DNA of 64,000 nt from Actibacterium ureilyticum (lineage in GTDB: Bacteria > Pseudomonadota > Alphaproteobacteria > Rhodobacterales > Rhodobacteraceae), in the NCBI RefSeq assembly GCF_002285435.1, contig NZ_NSBT01000018.1:1-64000 (forward strand), in the 5' to 3' direction. The translations under genes were made by a program, and so were the position numbers. Within the stretch, counting starts at the first letter, position 1. Each line of letters starts with the position of its first letter. This document shows positions 44,846 through 52,783 of the stretch, in pieces. Below the pieces are notes generated by a model. That model did not search any database. It saw only the letters and a list, made by a program, of their open reading frames with translations, and was not told the DNA's origin.

Positions 44846-45652
44846 ATGCGCATTCTGACCGTCTTTCTTCTATGCCTTGGCGCGCTGTTGCGGCCCGCCC
44901 TTGGACATGAATTCTGGCTGTCTCCACAGGAATATCAACTGCCAACCGGCGGTCAGATCGTCGCTGATTTCCGCGTGGGTGAGAATTTCAAGGGCGCCAG
45001 CTATCCGTTCCTGCCACGCGACACGACGGATTTCTTTCTGATCACGCCGGATGGCACGGCACCGCTTGCAACGCGCGTGGGCGACCGCCCCGCCCTGAAC
45101 ATTCCCGCCCCCGCCGACGGCTTGGCCATCGTGGTGCATGAAACCACCGACAAGCGCGTCTTCTATCAAAAGCCCGAGAAATTCGCCCGCTTCGTCGCGT
45201 CAAAGGATCTGGGACAGGTTGTGGCCGATAATCAGAGCCTATCCCGCCTGAATCCGCCCTTTTCCGAAAGCTATCGCCGCTATGCCAAGGCGCTGATCGC
45301 CGTGGGCACGGGCCAGGGCCAGGACCGCCCAACCGGGCTGGAGACCGAGATCGTCGCCCTCAGAAACCCCTATACCGACGATCTTTCGGATGGCCTGCCG
45401 ATCCGCGTGCTGTATCAGGGCGCCCCCCGCGGCAATGTCCAGGTCGAGGTGTTCGAAAAGCTGCCAAGCGACACGGTCCGCACATTCAACCTGCGCACCG
45501 ATCCCACGGGTCAGGTCGCGGTGCCGGTCCTGCCCGGGCGGCGCTATCTGTTGAATGCCGTGGTGCTGCGCCCGACCGGCCAGACAGATCCCGAGGCCGG
45601 TCCGGTCTGGCATACGCTCTGGGCCTCGACCACCTTTGCCGTGCCCGATTAG
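44846..45652 (+). CDS. DUF4198 periplasmic protein, possible metal-binding (NikK/CbiK-like)
   Basis: 268 residues. The signal peptide (1-20) ends ...RPALG, leaving a predicted mature N-terminus His-Glu-Phe-Trp-Leu. The HEFWL start is typical of DUF4198 proteins; in NikK-type relatives this N-terminal His takes part in metal binding. The body has two beta-sandwich-like parts (ADFRVGENFKGASYPF; GLPIRVLYQGAPRGNVQVEV). It is divergent from the HupE-like gene with a 31-nt gap, so both probably respond to the same signal. The stop overlaps the convergent dehydrogenase gene by 4 nt (TTAG). Confidence 0.85.
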   Translation: MRILTVFLLCLGALLRPALGHEFWLSPQEYQLPTGGQIVADFRVGENFKGASYPFLPRDTTDFFLITPDGTAPLATRVGDRPALNIPAPADGLAIVVHETTDKRVFYQKPEKFARFVASKDLGQVVADNQSLSRLNPPFSESYRRYAKALIAVGTGQGQDRPTGLETEIVALRNPYTDDLSDGLPIRVLYQGAPRGNVQVEVFEKLPSDTVRTFNLRTDPTGQVAVPVLPGRRYLLNAVVLRPTGQTDPEAGPVWHTLWASTTFAVPD

Positions 45653-46815
45653 CGGCTGATCCGCCAGATCGCGCCATCGGGCGCATCCACCAACAGCAAA
45701 AGCGCCCCATCCGGCGCCTGTTCCACATCGCGAATGCGGGCGTCACCGACGAAAAACCGCTCTTCCCCCGTCACGCGGTCGCCCAACAGGCTCAACCGCA
45801 CCAGACCGCCGGGGTTCAGCGACCCGATCAACAGGCTGCCCCACCATTCCGGGAACATCTCGCCGGTATAAAAGATCATGCCACCGGGCGCGATCACCGG
45901 ATCCCAGTAATAGATCGGCTGGGTCATGCCATCGGCCTGGGTCCGCCCCTCGCCCACCGGCGACCCGTTGTAATTCTTGCCATAGGACACCACCGGCCAG
46001 CCATAGTTCTTGCCCGCTTCGGGCCGGTTCAGCTCGTCACCGCCCGCCGGCCCATGTTCCACCGTCCACAGATCCCCCGTTCCGGGCTGGATCGCGGCGC
46101 CCTGCACATTGCGATGCCCCAGCGACCAGATGCCCAGCGGCAGCCCGCCGCGCCCCACCGGCAGACCATCCGGGCTCAGATGCACCACCTTGCCGAAGGT
46201 CGTTGCGATATCCTGCGCCAGCACCCGTTCCGAGCGGCTGAAATGCTCGCCCGTGGTGATGAACAGATCGCCCCGCCGGTCGATCACCACCCGCGATCCG
46301 TAATGCATCGGCGACCCGCTGGGCGGATCCTGCAGGAAGATATCGCGCAGATCGGTCAACGTGCTGCGGTCCGGCGACAGAACTGCCCGCGCCACCGCCG
46401 TCACGGACCGGCCATCGTCCAACGGCTTGGCATAGCTCAGGAACAAGACCCTGTTCTGCCCGAATTCCGGTGAAACGCTGACATCCAGCAGCCCACCCTG
46501 CTGCTGCGCAAGCACCTTCGGCACCCCCGCAATGGGGGCCGACACGACACCCTGGGCGCTGACATACCGCAACCGGCCGGGCCGCTCGGTCACCAGATAA
46601 CCGCCACCCGGCAATGCAGCGATGCCCCACGGGTTTTCCAGCCCCGACGCAAAGACGCGCTGCACCGGCGTCACACCGGACAGCACCTCGGGCGCGCGGG
46701 TCTGACCCGGAAAGGCGGGGCTGTATTCGGGCGCGTTCGGCGCGCCCTGCGCCACAGGTTCCGCATGGGCGGCCCCGGCACAAAACAAAATGAGAAAAAG
46801 AAAAATCCTATGCAT
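45649..46815 (-). CDS. PQQ-dependent sugar dehydrogenase (soluble aldose dehydrogenase type)
   Basis: 388 residues with signal peptide (1-18, ending AHA-E). Six-bladed propeller motifs of the GSDH family: LENPWGIAALPGGGYLVTERPG, QQQGGLLDVSVSPEF, HYGSRVVIDRRGDLFITTGEH, SLGHRNVQGAAIQPGTGDLW, EHGPAGGDELNRPEAGKNYGWP and DPVIAPGGMIFYTG. The His-Arg-Asn and Lys-Asn-Tyr-Gly-Trp parts line the PQQ pocket. It would oxidise aldoses in the periplasm, as E. coli YliI does. No PQQ synthesis gene is in the window. ATG at 46815 begins the signal peptide. Confidence 0.92.
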   Translation of the reverse strand: MHRIFLFLILFCAGAAHAEPVAQGAPNAPEYSPAFPGQTRAPEVLSGVTPVQRVFASGLENPWGIAALPGGGYLVTERPGRLRYVSAQGVVSAPIAGVPKVLAQQQGGLLDVSVSPEFGQNRVLFLSYAKPLDDGRSVTAVARAVLSPDRSTLTDLRDIFLQDPPSGSPMHYGSRVVIDRRGDLFITTGEHFSRSERVLAQDIATTFGKVVHLSPDGLPVGRGGLPLGIWSLGHRNVQGAAIQPGTGDLWTVEHGPAGGDELNRPEAGKNYGWPVVSYGKNYNGSPVGEGRTQADGMTQPIYYWDPVIAPGGMIFYTGEMFPEWWGSLLIGSLNPGGLVRLSLLGDRVTGEERFFVGDARIRDVEQAPDGALLLLVDAPDGAIWRISR

Positions 46816-46849
46816 GCCCAAATTTATCGCATTGTGCGGACGGGTACAG

Positions 46850-47872
46850 TCACAATCGTGCCAACGCCCAATCTGCCGCATCCGCAACCGCCGGATCGGG
46901 ATCGTCCAGCAGGTCGCGCGCAACAGGTCTGAACCGCGGATCGCCGGAATTTCCGATGGCATACAACACGTTACGCACGAACCGGTTGCGCCCGATACGC
47001 TTGATGGGCGAGCCCGAGAATTTCGCCCGAAACCCCGCATCGTCCAGCGCCGCCAGCGCCGCCAGGTCCGGCGCCAGCAGATCGTCCCGCGCCGCGTAAC
47101 GCAGCTCGGTCGCGGCCACGGCAAACTTGTTCCACGGACAGGCCGCCAGGCAGTCGTCACAGCCATAGATCCGGTTGCCCATCTTCGCTCGCAACGCCAC
47201 ATCCACCGGCCCCGCATGCTCGATCGTCAGATAGGATATGCACCGCCGCGCATCGAGCTGAAACGGCGCTGGAAAGGCATCGGTCGGACAAATGTCCAAA
47301 CAGGCCGTACAGGAGCCGCAATGCTCGTTTTCCGGTGAATCAGGCTCTAATTCGACGGTCGTAAAGATCGCCCCCAGAAAGAACCAGTTGCCAAGCTCGC
47401 GCGACAACAGATTGGTGTGCTTGCCCTGCCAACCCAGCCCGGCGGCCTGCGCCAGCGGCTTCTCCATCACCGGCGCGGTATCGACGAACACCTTGATCTC
47501 TTCCCCCGGCGCCTGCTCCAGCAGCCAGCGCCCCACCCGCTTCAGCCGCTTCTTGACCAGATCGTGATAATCCCGGTTCAACGCATAGGATGAAATCACC
47601 CCCCGGTCGCGCTGTGCCAGAAGCGCCAGCGGATCATGCGCGGGGGTATAGGGTTCTGCCAGCATCACGACCGACCGCGCCGCGGGCCAAAGCGCCGCCG
47701 GATCACCCCGCCAGGCCATGCGCTCGGCCATCCACCCCATCTGCCCATGGCGCCCCTCTGCGACAAATTCCGCCAGCCGCGCGGGCAACTCGGGCACCGC
47801 ATCGGGCCGCGTGACCCGACAGGCGGCAAAGCCCTCGGCCCGCGCCTGGTCCACCAGCCGGTCCTTCAACAC
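46850..47872 (-). CDS. queG: Epoxyqueuosine reductase
   Basis: Cobalamin- and iron-sulfur-dependent enzyme for the last step of queuosine formation in tRNA. 340 residues. Two [4Fe-4S] motifs: [16 protein letters not shown] and [12 protein letters not shown] (with CISYLTIEH between). The QueG-specific [23 protein letters not shown] (in two parts) and [14 protein letters not shown] are present. A HEAT-like C-terminus follows ([16 protein letters not shown]). The start is GTG 47872 or the adjacent TTG 47869. It is 34 nt upstream of the PQQ dehydrogenase gene. Confidence 0.96.
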   Translation of the reverse strand: MLKDRLVDQARAEGFAACRVTRPDAVPELPARLAEFVAEGRHGQMGWMAERMAWRGDPAALWPAARSVVMLAEPYTPAHDPLALLAQRDRGVISSYALNRDYHDLVKKRLKRVGRWLLEQAPGEEIKVFVDTAPVMEKPLAQAAGLGWQGKHTNLLSRELGNWFFLGAIFTTVELEPDSPENEHCGSCTACLDICPTDAFPAPFQLDARRCISYLTIEHAGPVDVALRAKMGNRIYGCDDCLAACPWNKFAVAATELRYAARDDLLAPDLAALAALDDAGFRAKFSGSPIKRIGRNRFVRNVLYAIGNSGDPRFRPVARDLLDDPDPAVADAADWALARL

Positions 47873-47882
47873 CGGCCCACCC

Positions 47883-47934
47883 CTTCTTCTTGGCAAAAAT
47901 ACTCCGCGGGGGTCCGGGGGCGCGAAGCCCCCGG
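47883..47934 (-). terminator. Repeat-type terminator between GST gene and queG
   Basis: CCGGGGGC (47914-47921) pairs with GCCCCCGG (47927-47934). On the minus strand the hairpin is followed by an ATTTTTGCCAAGAAGAAG tail. It sits 14 nt past the GST stop. The tail resembles the ends of the palindrome at 13697-13792. Confidence 0.75.
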
Positions 47935-47947
47935 CGCGCGGGCCGGC

Positions 47948-48613
47948 TCAGAAGTCCAGATCGGCATAATGCGCGGGCGGCGGAAAGCCCGGAACCTGAT
48001 CGGCCAACAGCCCGCGGAACGCCGGGCGCGACTTGATCTTGGCATACCAGTCCTTGACGTTGGCATTCCGGTTCCAGTCCACGTCGCTGATGTAATCCAG
48101 CGACGACAGATGCGCGGCGGCGGCAAAATCGGCCAGCGTCATGACATCCCCCGCCAGCCAGCGCCGCTGATCCAGCAGCCAGCCCAGATAGTCCAGGTGG
48201 AACTTGATCTTCTGCGCACCGGCCTTGACGTTCTTGCTTTCGGGATAGCCCTGGCCCATCACCTTCTTGTTGACCCGCTCATAAAGCAGCTTCGACGTCA
48301 CCTCCTGATGGAACTTGTCGTCGAACCAACTGACCAGGCGGCGCACCTCGGCCCGTTGGGCCGGGTCCTGCGGCAACAGGCGCGGTTCGGCCTGGATCTC
48401 TTCCAGGTATTCGCAGATCGCCTGGCTTTCGCTCAGCGCCAGCCCGTTGATCCGCAAAACAGGCACTTTTCCAGCCGGATTGCGCCGCATGAAGTCCGGG
48501 TCCTGCTCCCAATACCGCTCCTCGACCAGTTCGACCTCGATCTTCTTCTCGGCCAGCACCAGCCGCACCTTGCGGCAAAACGGCGACAGGGGAACATGAT
48601 AGAGGCGGTTCAT
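47948..48613 (-). CDS. Glutathione S-transferase family protein
   Basis: 221 residues: thioredoxin-like N-terminal domain (1-78) with SPFCRKVRLVLAEK, where the Cys in SPFC is the probable active residue, cis-Pro GKVPVLRI and the glutathione-binding SESQAICEYLEE; then an all-helical domain with GDVMTLADFAAAAHL. Substrate is unknown. The pairing of this gene with queG is, from memory, common in Rhodobacterales. Confidence 0.92.
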   Translation of the reverse strand: MNRLYHVPLSPFCRKVRLVLAEKKIEVELVEERYWEQDPDFMRRNPAGKVPVLRINGLALSESQAICEYLEEIQAEPRLLPQDPAQRAEVRRLVSWFDDKFHQEVTSKLLYERVNKKVMGQGYPESKNVKAGAQKIKFHLDYLGWLLDQRRWLAGDVMTLADFAAAAHLSSLDYISDVDWNRNANVKDWYAKIKSRPAFRGLLADQVPGFPPPAHYADLDF

Positions 48614-48670
48614 GGCAATCGGCCCGGTATGACTACAACTGCCCTGTCTTGCCGCGCGCGGGTCAGGATT

Positions 48671-49399
48671 TCAAGTTTCGAAACAGGATGCGCGGCCATC
48701 CGCCTTTATCGTCGCCGCGCCGTCGACGATCCGCCGGGCGCGCTTCAGCAGCCAGTCCGGCAGATCGGCGGCATTGCGCGCCTTGGGATTGGGCAGGATC
48801 ACCGCCAGCCGTGCGCCCTGCATCGGGGTCAGCTTGTCGGGCGGGACCCGGAAATAATGATGCGCGGCGGCCTCGATCCCGAACACGCCCTCGTCGAATT
48901 CGGCGACGTTCAGATAGACCTCCAGGATGCGGCGTTTGGGCCAGGCGGCCTCGACCAGCGGGGTCAGGATCGCCTCGGCGGCCTTGCGGCTCCAACTGCG
49001 CCCCTGCCACAGATAGACATTCTTCACCGTCTGCTGCGAGATGGTCGACGCCCCGCGCTGCCCGCCATCGTCCAGCGCCTCGCGGATCGCGGCCATATCG
49101 AACCCCCAATGGCCGCAGAAATTGGCATCCTCGGCCGCCACGATCGCGCGAATGGCCGATGGCGCGACCTCGTCAATCGACACCCATTGCCGGTCGACCG
49201 CCCCCAACCGGCGGGTTTCCGACCAGATCGTATGTGTGGTCGGCGGGTCGACAAACCGAAACAGCACCACCCCGATCAGCGTCACCGCCGCAATCGCCAG
49301 CACGCCGCGCCAGGCATACCGGCGCACCCGCCCGCGAAGCGTCACCTGCTTCTTGGGGGCTGCTTTCTTTTTGGGGGTTTTTCTTGCCTGCTTCGCCAC
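48671..49399 (-). CDS. mtgA: Monofunctional biosynthetic peptidoglycan transglycosylase
   Basis: GT51 enzyme that polymerises lipid II into glycan strands. 242 residues: Lys/Ala-rich cytosolic start, one membrane anchor (about 31-50), then the catalytic domain with AAEDANFCGHWGFD (Glu90 catalytic), GASTISQQTVKNVYLW, SWSRKAAEAILTPLVEA and KRRILEVYLNVAEFDEGVFG. There is no transpeptidase domain, so it is MtgA and not a bifunctional PBP. Confidence 0.96.
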   Translation of the reverse strand: MAKQARKTPKKKAAPKKQVTLRGRVRRYAWRGVLAIAAVTLIGVVLFRFVDPPTTHTIWSETRRLGAVDRQWVSIDEVAPSAIRAIVAAEDANFCGHWGFDMAAIREALDDGGQRGASTISQQTVKNVYLWQGRSWSRKAAEAILTPLVEAAWPKRRILEVYLNVAEFDEGVFGIEAAAHHYFRVPPDKLTPMQGARLAVILPNPKARNAADLPDWLLKRARRIVDGAATIKADGRASCFET

Positions 49400-49445
49400 C
49401 CGGGCACCTTATCCCTGCCACCCGCGCGCGAAAACCCCCGGTGTC

Positions 49446-49473
49446 TTGTCTGCACCAAATTTCATGCTAGGGT
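49446..49473 (+). promoter_or_regulatory. Putative promoter of the thi operon
   Basis: TTGTCT (49446-49451) and TAGGGT (49468-49473) spaced 16 nt apart, 8 nt before the riboswitch. The -10 match is weak. Confidence 0.4.
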
Positions 49474-49481
49474 GCGCACAT

Positions 49482-49564
49482 TCCGTTGGGGTGCCCGATC
49501 CGGGCTGAGATGCGAAAGCGAACCCATCGAACCTGATCCGGTCAGCACCGGCGTAGGGAACGGA
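49482..49564 (+). ncRNA. TPP riboswitch (THI element)
   Basis: The conserved aptamer core is intact: GGCTGAGATGCG (CTGAGA 49504-49509), AACCTGATCCGGTCAGCACC and GGCGTAGGGAA. P1 is closed by TCCGT (49482-49486) with ACGGA (49560-49564). It binds thiamin pyrophosphate and should lower expression of thiY-tenA-thiZ-thiX when TPP is plentiful. Confidence 0.96.
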
Positions 49565-49581
49565 GCCTTGTGACAACGCGC

Positions 49582-49630
49582 GCCCCCCGTCCGTCCGCCT
49601 GTGCAACAAAACGCAAAGGGGCTTTGTTGC
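49582..49630 (+). promoter_or_regulatory. Expression platform of the TPP riboswitch, sequestering the thiY ribosome site
   Basis: The thiY ribosome site is AAAGGGG (49615-49621). GCCCC at 49582-49586 is complementary to GGGGC (49618-49622), and GCAACAAA (49603-49610) pairs with TTTGTTGC (49623-49630), enclosing the ribosome site in the loop. No T tract is seen, so control is probably translational. Confidence 0.5.
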
Positions 49631-49631
49631 C

Positions 49632-50597
49632 ATGTCGAACTTTCTGAAAAAGCGGCTCTGTGCCGCCCTGAAATCCCTGCCGCTGCTGGCGCTGCTGGCG
49701 CAGCCCGCGCTGGCGCAGGACAAGATGACCCTGATCCTGGATTGGTTCGTCAATCCCGATCACGGGCCGATCATCGTGGCCCAGGAAAAGGGCTACTTCG
49801 CCGATGCGGGGCTCGAGGTCGAGGTGATCGCGCCCGCCGATCCCGCCGATCCGCCCAAGCTGGTCGCCGCGGGCAAGGCCGACCTGGCCATCGGCTATCA
49901 GCCGCAGCTGCACCTGCAACTGCACGAGGGGCTGCCGCTGACCCGTGTCGGCACGCTGGTCGCCACGCCGCTGAACTGTCTGCTGGTGCTGGAGGACGGC
50001 CCGATCAAGACGACTGCCGACCTGGCCGACCGCAAGATCGGCTTTTCCGTCGCCGGCGTGGAAGAGGCGCTTTTGTCCACCATTCTGGGCCAGCACGGCA
50101 TCGGAATGGACCAGATCGAACTGGTGAACGTCAACTGGTCGCTCTCGCCCTCGCTGATGTCGGGGCAGGTCGACGCGGTGATCGGCGCCTTTCGCAATTT
50201 CGAGCTGAACCAGATGGAGATCGAGGGCGTCGGCGGCCGCTGCTTCTATCTCGAGGAAGAGGGCCTGCCCGCCTATGACGAACTGATCTATCTGGCCAAT
50301 CCCGATACGATGAACCGCGACGTGATCGCGCGTTTCCTGGCCGCCACCGAAAAGGCCACGCAATTCATCATCAACCACCCCGAGGAAAGCTGGGAGATCT
50401 TTTCCGGCACCGCCAAAGAGCTTCAGGACGAGCTGAACGCCAAGGCCTGGGTCGATACCTATCCCCGGTTCGCGCTGCGCCCGGCGGCGTTCGATGCGGG
50501 CCGCTATGCCCGGTTCGAAGCCTTCCTGAAGGATGCGGGCCTGGTGCCGTCAATCAACCCGGTGTCGGCCATGGCCATTGATGTGACAGCCCAATGA
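49632..50597 (+). CDS. thiY: ABC transporter substrate-binding protein for thiamin pyrimidine precursor
   Basis: NMT1/THI5-like periplasmic binding protein, 321 residues, signal peptide 1-28 (ALA-Q). ILDWFVNPDHGPIIVAQEKG and VIAPADPADPPKLVAAGKADLAI are typical of ThiY, which binds formylaminopyrimidine (FAMP) or HMP. First gene under the TPP riboswitch. It overlaps tenA by 4 nt. Confidence 0.93.
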   Translation: MSNFLKKRLCAALKSLPLLALLAQPALAQDKMTLILDWFVNPDHGPIIVAQEKGYFADAGLEVEVIAPADPADPPKLVAAGKADLAIGYQPQLHLQLHEGLPLTRVGTLVATPLNCLLVLEDGPIKTTADLADRKIGFSVAGVEEALLSTILGQHGIGMDQIELVNVNWSLSPSLMSGQVDAVIGAFRNFELNQMEIEGVGGRCFYLEEEGLPAYDELIYLANPDTMNRDVIARFLAATEKATQFIINHPEESWEIFSGTAKELQDELNAKAWVDTYPRFALRPAAFDAGRYARFEAFLKDAGLVPSINPVSAMAIDVTAQ

Positions 50598-51274
50598 CCG
50601 CGCCCGATTATGGCCGCGCCTTCGGGCTGTGGCGCGCTGATTGCGCGGACCCGTGGCGGGCCTATACCCGCCACGATTTCGTCGAAGGGTTGCGCGATGG
50701 CAGCCTGCCCCGCGCGGCCTTTCTGCATTACCTGCGGCAGGATTACGTGTTCCTGTTCCACTTTGCCCGCGCCTGGGCGCTTGCGGCGGTGAAAGCCACC
50801 CGGCTGGAGGAGATGCAGGCCGCCGCCGCCACGGTCAACGCGCTGGTCCATCACGAGATGCAGCTGCATGTCGACACCTGCGCCGACGCGGGGATCACGG
50901 AATCCGATCTGCGCGCAACGGCCGAGCGGCCAGAGAACATGGCCTATACCCGCTATGTGCTCGAGGCCGGGTATTCCGGTGACTTCCTGGACCTGATGGC
51001 CGCACTTGCGCCCTGCGTTCTGGGCTATGGCGAGATCGGCGCACGGCTGGCGGAAACGGCCAGTTCGGACCGCTATTCAGGCTGGATCAGTGTCTATTCC
51101 GGCGACGAATACCAACAGGTCTGCCGCGATGTGGGCGCGTTGATCGACGATGCGCTGATGCACCGGCTGGGCGCGGATTTCGCGCAATCGCCGCGTTGGG
51201 CGCCGCTGTGCCAACGCTTCGGCGCCGCAACCCGGCTGGAGGTCGGGTTCTGGGACATGGGCCTGACCCCATGA
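50594..51274 (+). CDS. tenA: Aminopyrimidine aminohydrolase / thiaminase II (TenA)
   Basis: Converts aminomethyl-pyrimidine from thiamin breakdown into HMP. 226 residues, all helical. Cys141 lies in ALAPCVLGYGEIGARL, the catalytic Cys of the TenA_C group, with FLHYLRQDYVFLFHFARAW and the C-terminal SGWISVYSGDEYQQ also conserved. It acts on the product imported by ThiYXZ. Overlaps thiY and thiZ by 4 nt each. Confidence 0.94.
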   Translation: MTAPDYGRAFGLWRADCADPWRAYTRHDFVEGLRDGSLPRAAFLHYLRQDYVFLFHFARAWALAAVKATRLEEMQAAAATVNALVHHEMQLHVDTCADAGITESDLRATAERPENMAYTRYVLEAGYSGDFLDLMAALAPCVLGYGEIGARLAETASSDRYSGWISVYSGDEYQQVCRDVGALIDDALMHRLGADFAQSPRWAPLCQRFGAATRLEVGFWDMGLTP

Positions 51275-51996
51275 GCCAGCCGGTGGGCATCACCATCACG
51301 GGCAGCGCCCGGCTGGGCGACACACCCCTGTTCGCGCCCGTGACCCTGCCCATTGCCGCGGGCGGCTGGACCTGCCTTCTGGGGGCGTCGGGGGTGGGAA
51401 AATCGACCCTGTTACGTCTGATTGCGGGTCTGGAGACCGGGGTCGACTTCACCGGCACCGTCACCGCCGATGACGCCCAACCGTTGCAGGGGCGGGTGGC
51501 GTTCATGGCGCAGAACAGCCTGTTGCTGCCCTGGGCCACGGTGCTGGACAATGTCGCCATCGGCGCCCGTCTGCGCGGGGAACGCCCCGACCGGGCGCGG
51601 GCCGAAGAATTGCTGGCACGGGTGGGGCTGGCCGATCAGGCGCACAAGAAACCCGGCGCGCTGTCGGGCGGCCAGCATCAGCGCGTGGCGCTGGCCCGCA
51701 CGTTGATGGAGGATCGCCCCGTCGTGCTGCTGGACGAGCCGTTTTCCGCGCTGGACGCGCAGACACGGGCCGGGATGCAGGATCTGGCGCATGACCTGTT
51801 GCAGGGGCGCACCGTGCTGCTGGTGACCCATGACCCGGCCGAGGCGGCGCGGCTGGCCGATCACCTGTTCATCCTGACGCCGCAGGCGCTGACGCCGGTG
51901 CCGGTGCCGCCATCGCCCGCCCCGCGCCCGGTGGACGACCCCGAAACCCTGACCGCGCAGGGGCAACTTTTCCGGCAATTGCGGGGGGCGGCGTGA
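51271..51996 (+). CDS. thiZ: ABC transporter ATP-binding protein for thiamin pyrimidine precursor
   Basis: 241 residues. Walker A LLGASGVGKSTLLRL, signature LSGGQHQRVALAR, Walker B VVLLDEPFSALDA, H-loop LLVTHDP. Nitrate/taurine/thiamin-type importer ATPase. ATG overlaps the tenA stop (ATGA). Confidence 0.93.
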   Translation: MSQPVGITITGSARLGDTPLFAPVTLPIAAGGWTCLLGASGVGKSTLLRLIAGLETGVDFTGTVTADDAQPLQGRVAFMAQNSLLLPWATVLDNVAIGARLRGERPDRARAEELLARVGLADQAHKKPGALSGGQHQRVALARTLMEDRPVVLLDEPFSALDAQTRAGMQDLAHDLLQGRTVLLVTHDPAEAARLADHLFILTPQALTPVPVPPSPAPRPVDDPETLTAQGQLFRQLRGAA

Positions 51997-52733
51997 TGCG
52001 CGGATTGCACGGGATTTTCGCGGCGCTTTTGCTGCTGGCGGTGTGGCAGGCGGTGATCTGGCTGGCCGGTCCGCCGCATTTCATCCTGCCCAGCCCCGCA
52101 CGCACCGCGACCGCGCTGTGGGACAACCGCGCGCTGATCGGGGAACACGCGCTGATCACCTTGTGGGAGGTCCTGCTGGGCCTGCTGATCGGCACGCTTC
52201 TGGGCATCGCCACCGCCATTCACCTGGCGCTGTCGCCGGGCGCCCGCGCGCTGCTGCGCCCGATCCTGGTGTTTTCCCAGGCGATCCCGGTCTTTGCGCT
52301 CGCGCCGGTTCTGACGCTGTGGCTGGGCTATGGCATCGTGTCGAAAATCGCCATGGCGGTGCTGATCATCTATTTCCCCGTCACCTCGGCCTTTTTCGAC
52401 GGGCTGATGACCACCCCGCGCGGCTATCTGGATCTGGCACAGACGATGGGGGCGAAAAACGGCTCTATCCTGCGGCATTTGCGCATTCCACACGCCATTC
52501 CATCGCTGGGATCGGGGCTGAAACTGGCCGCCGTTTATGCGCCGATCGGGGCGGTGATCGGTGAATGGGTGGGGTCCAGCAACGGGCTGGGTTACCTGAT
52601 GCTGCTGGCCAACGGGCGTGCCAAGATCGACCTGATGTTTGCCGCCGTTCTGGTGCTGGGGGCGCTGTCGATGGGGCTGTATCTGGCGGTTGATGCGGGC
52701 ATCAACGCCTATATGCGGCGGCGCGAAAACTGA
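51996..52733 (+). CDS. thiX: ABC transporter permease for thiamin pyrimidine precursor
   Basis: 245-residue inner-membrane protein with six hydrophobic segments, BPD_transp_1 type. The ATPase-coupling EAA-like loop reads GLMTTPRGYLDLAQTMGAKNG, followed by IPHAIPSLGSGLKLAAVYA. Start ATG at 51996 shares one base with the thiZ stop; GGGGGG precedes it. Last gene of the riboswitch-controlled operon. Confidence 0.93.
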   Translation: MRGLHGIFAALLLLAVWQAVIWLAGPPHFILPSPARTATALWDNRALIGEHALITLWEVLLGLLIGTLLGIATAIHLALSPGARALLRPILVFSQAIPVFALAPVLTLWLGYGIVSKIAMAVLIIYFPVTSAFFDGLMTTPRGYLDLAQTMGAKNGSILRHLRIPHAIPSLGSGLKLAAVYAPIGAVIGEWVGSSNGLGYLMLLANGRAKIDLMFAAVLVLGALSMGLYLAVDAGINAYMRRREN

Positions 52734-52758
52734 AAAGGCCGGGCTTTGGGGCCCGGCC
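52733..52758 (-). terminator. Terminator between thiX and gltB
   Basis: GGCCGGGC (52737-52744) and GCCCGGCC (52751-52758) form a perfect stem; on the minus strand it is followed by TTTT (52736-52733), fitting gltB. The plus-strand side ends in AATTTC and may also stop thiX transcripts. Confidence 0.8.
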
Positions 52759-52783
52759 AATTTCGTCACTGTTTCAGCCCGAT

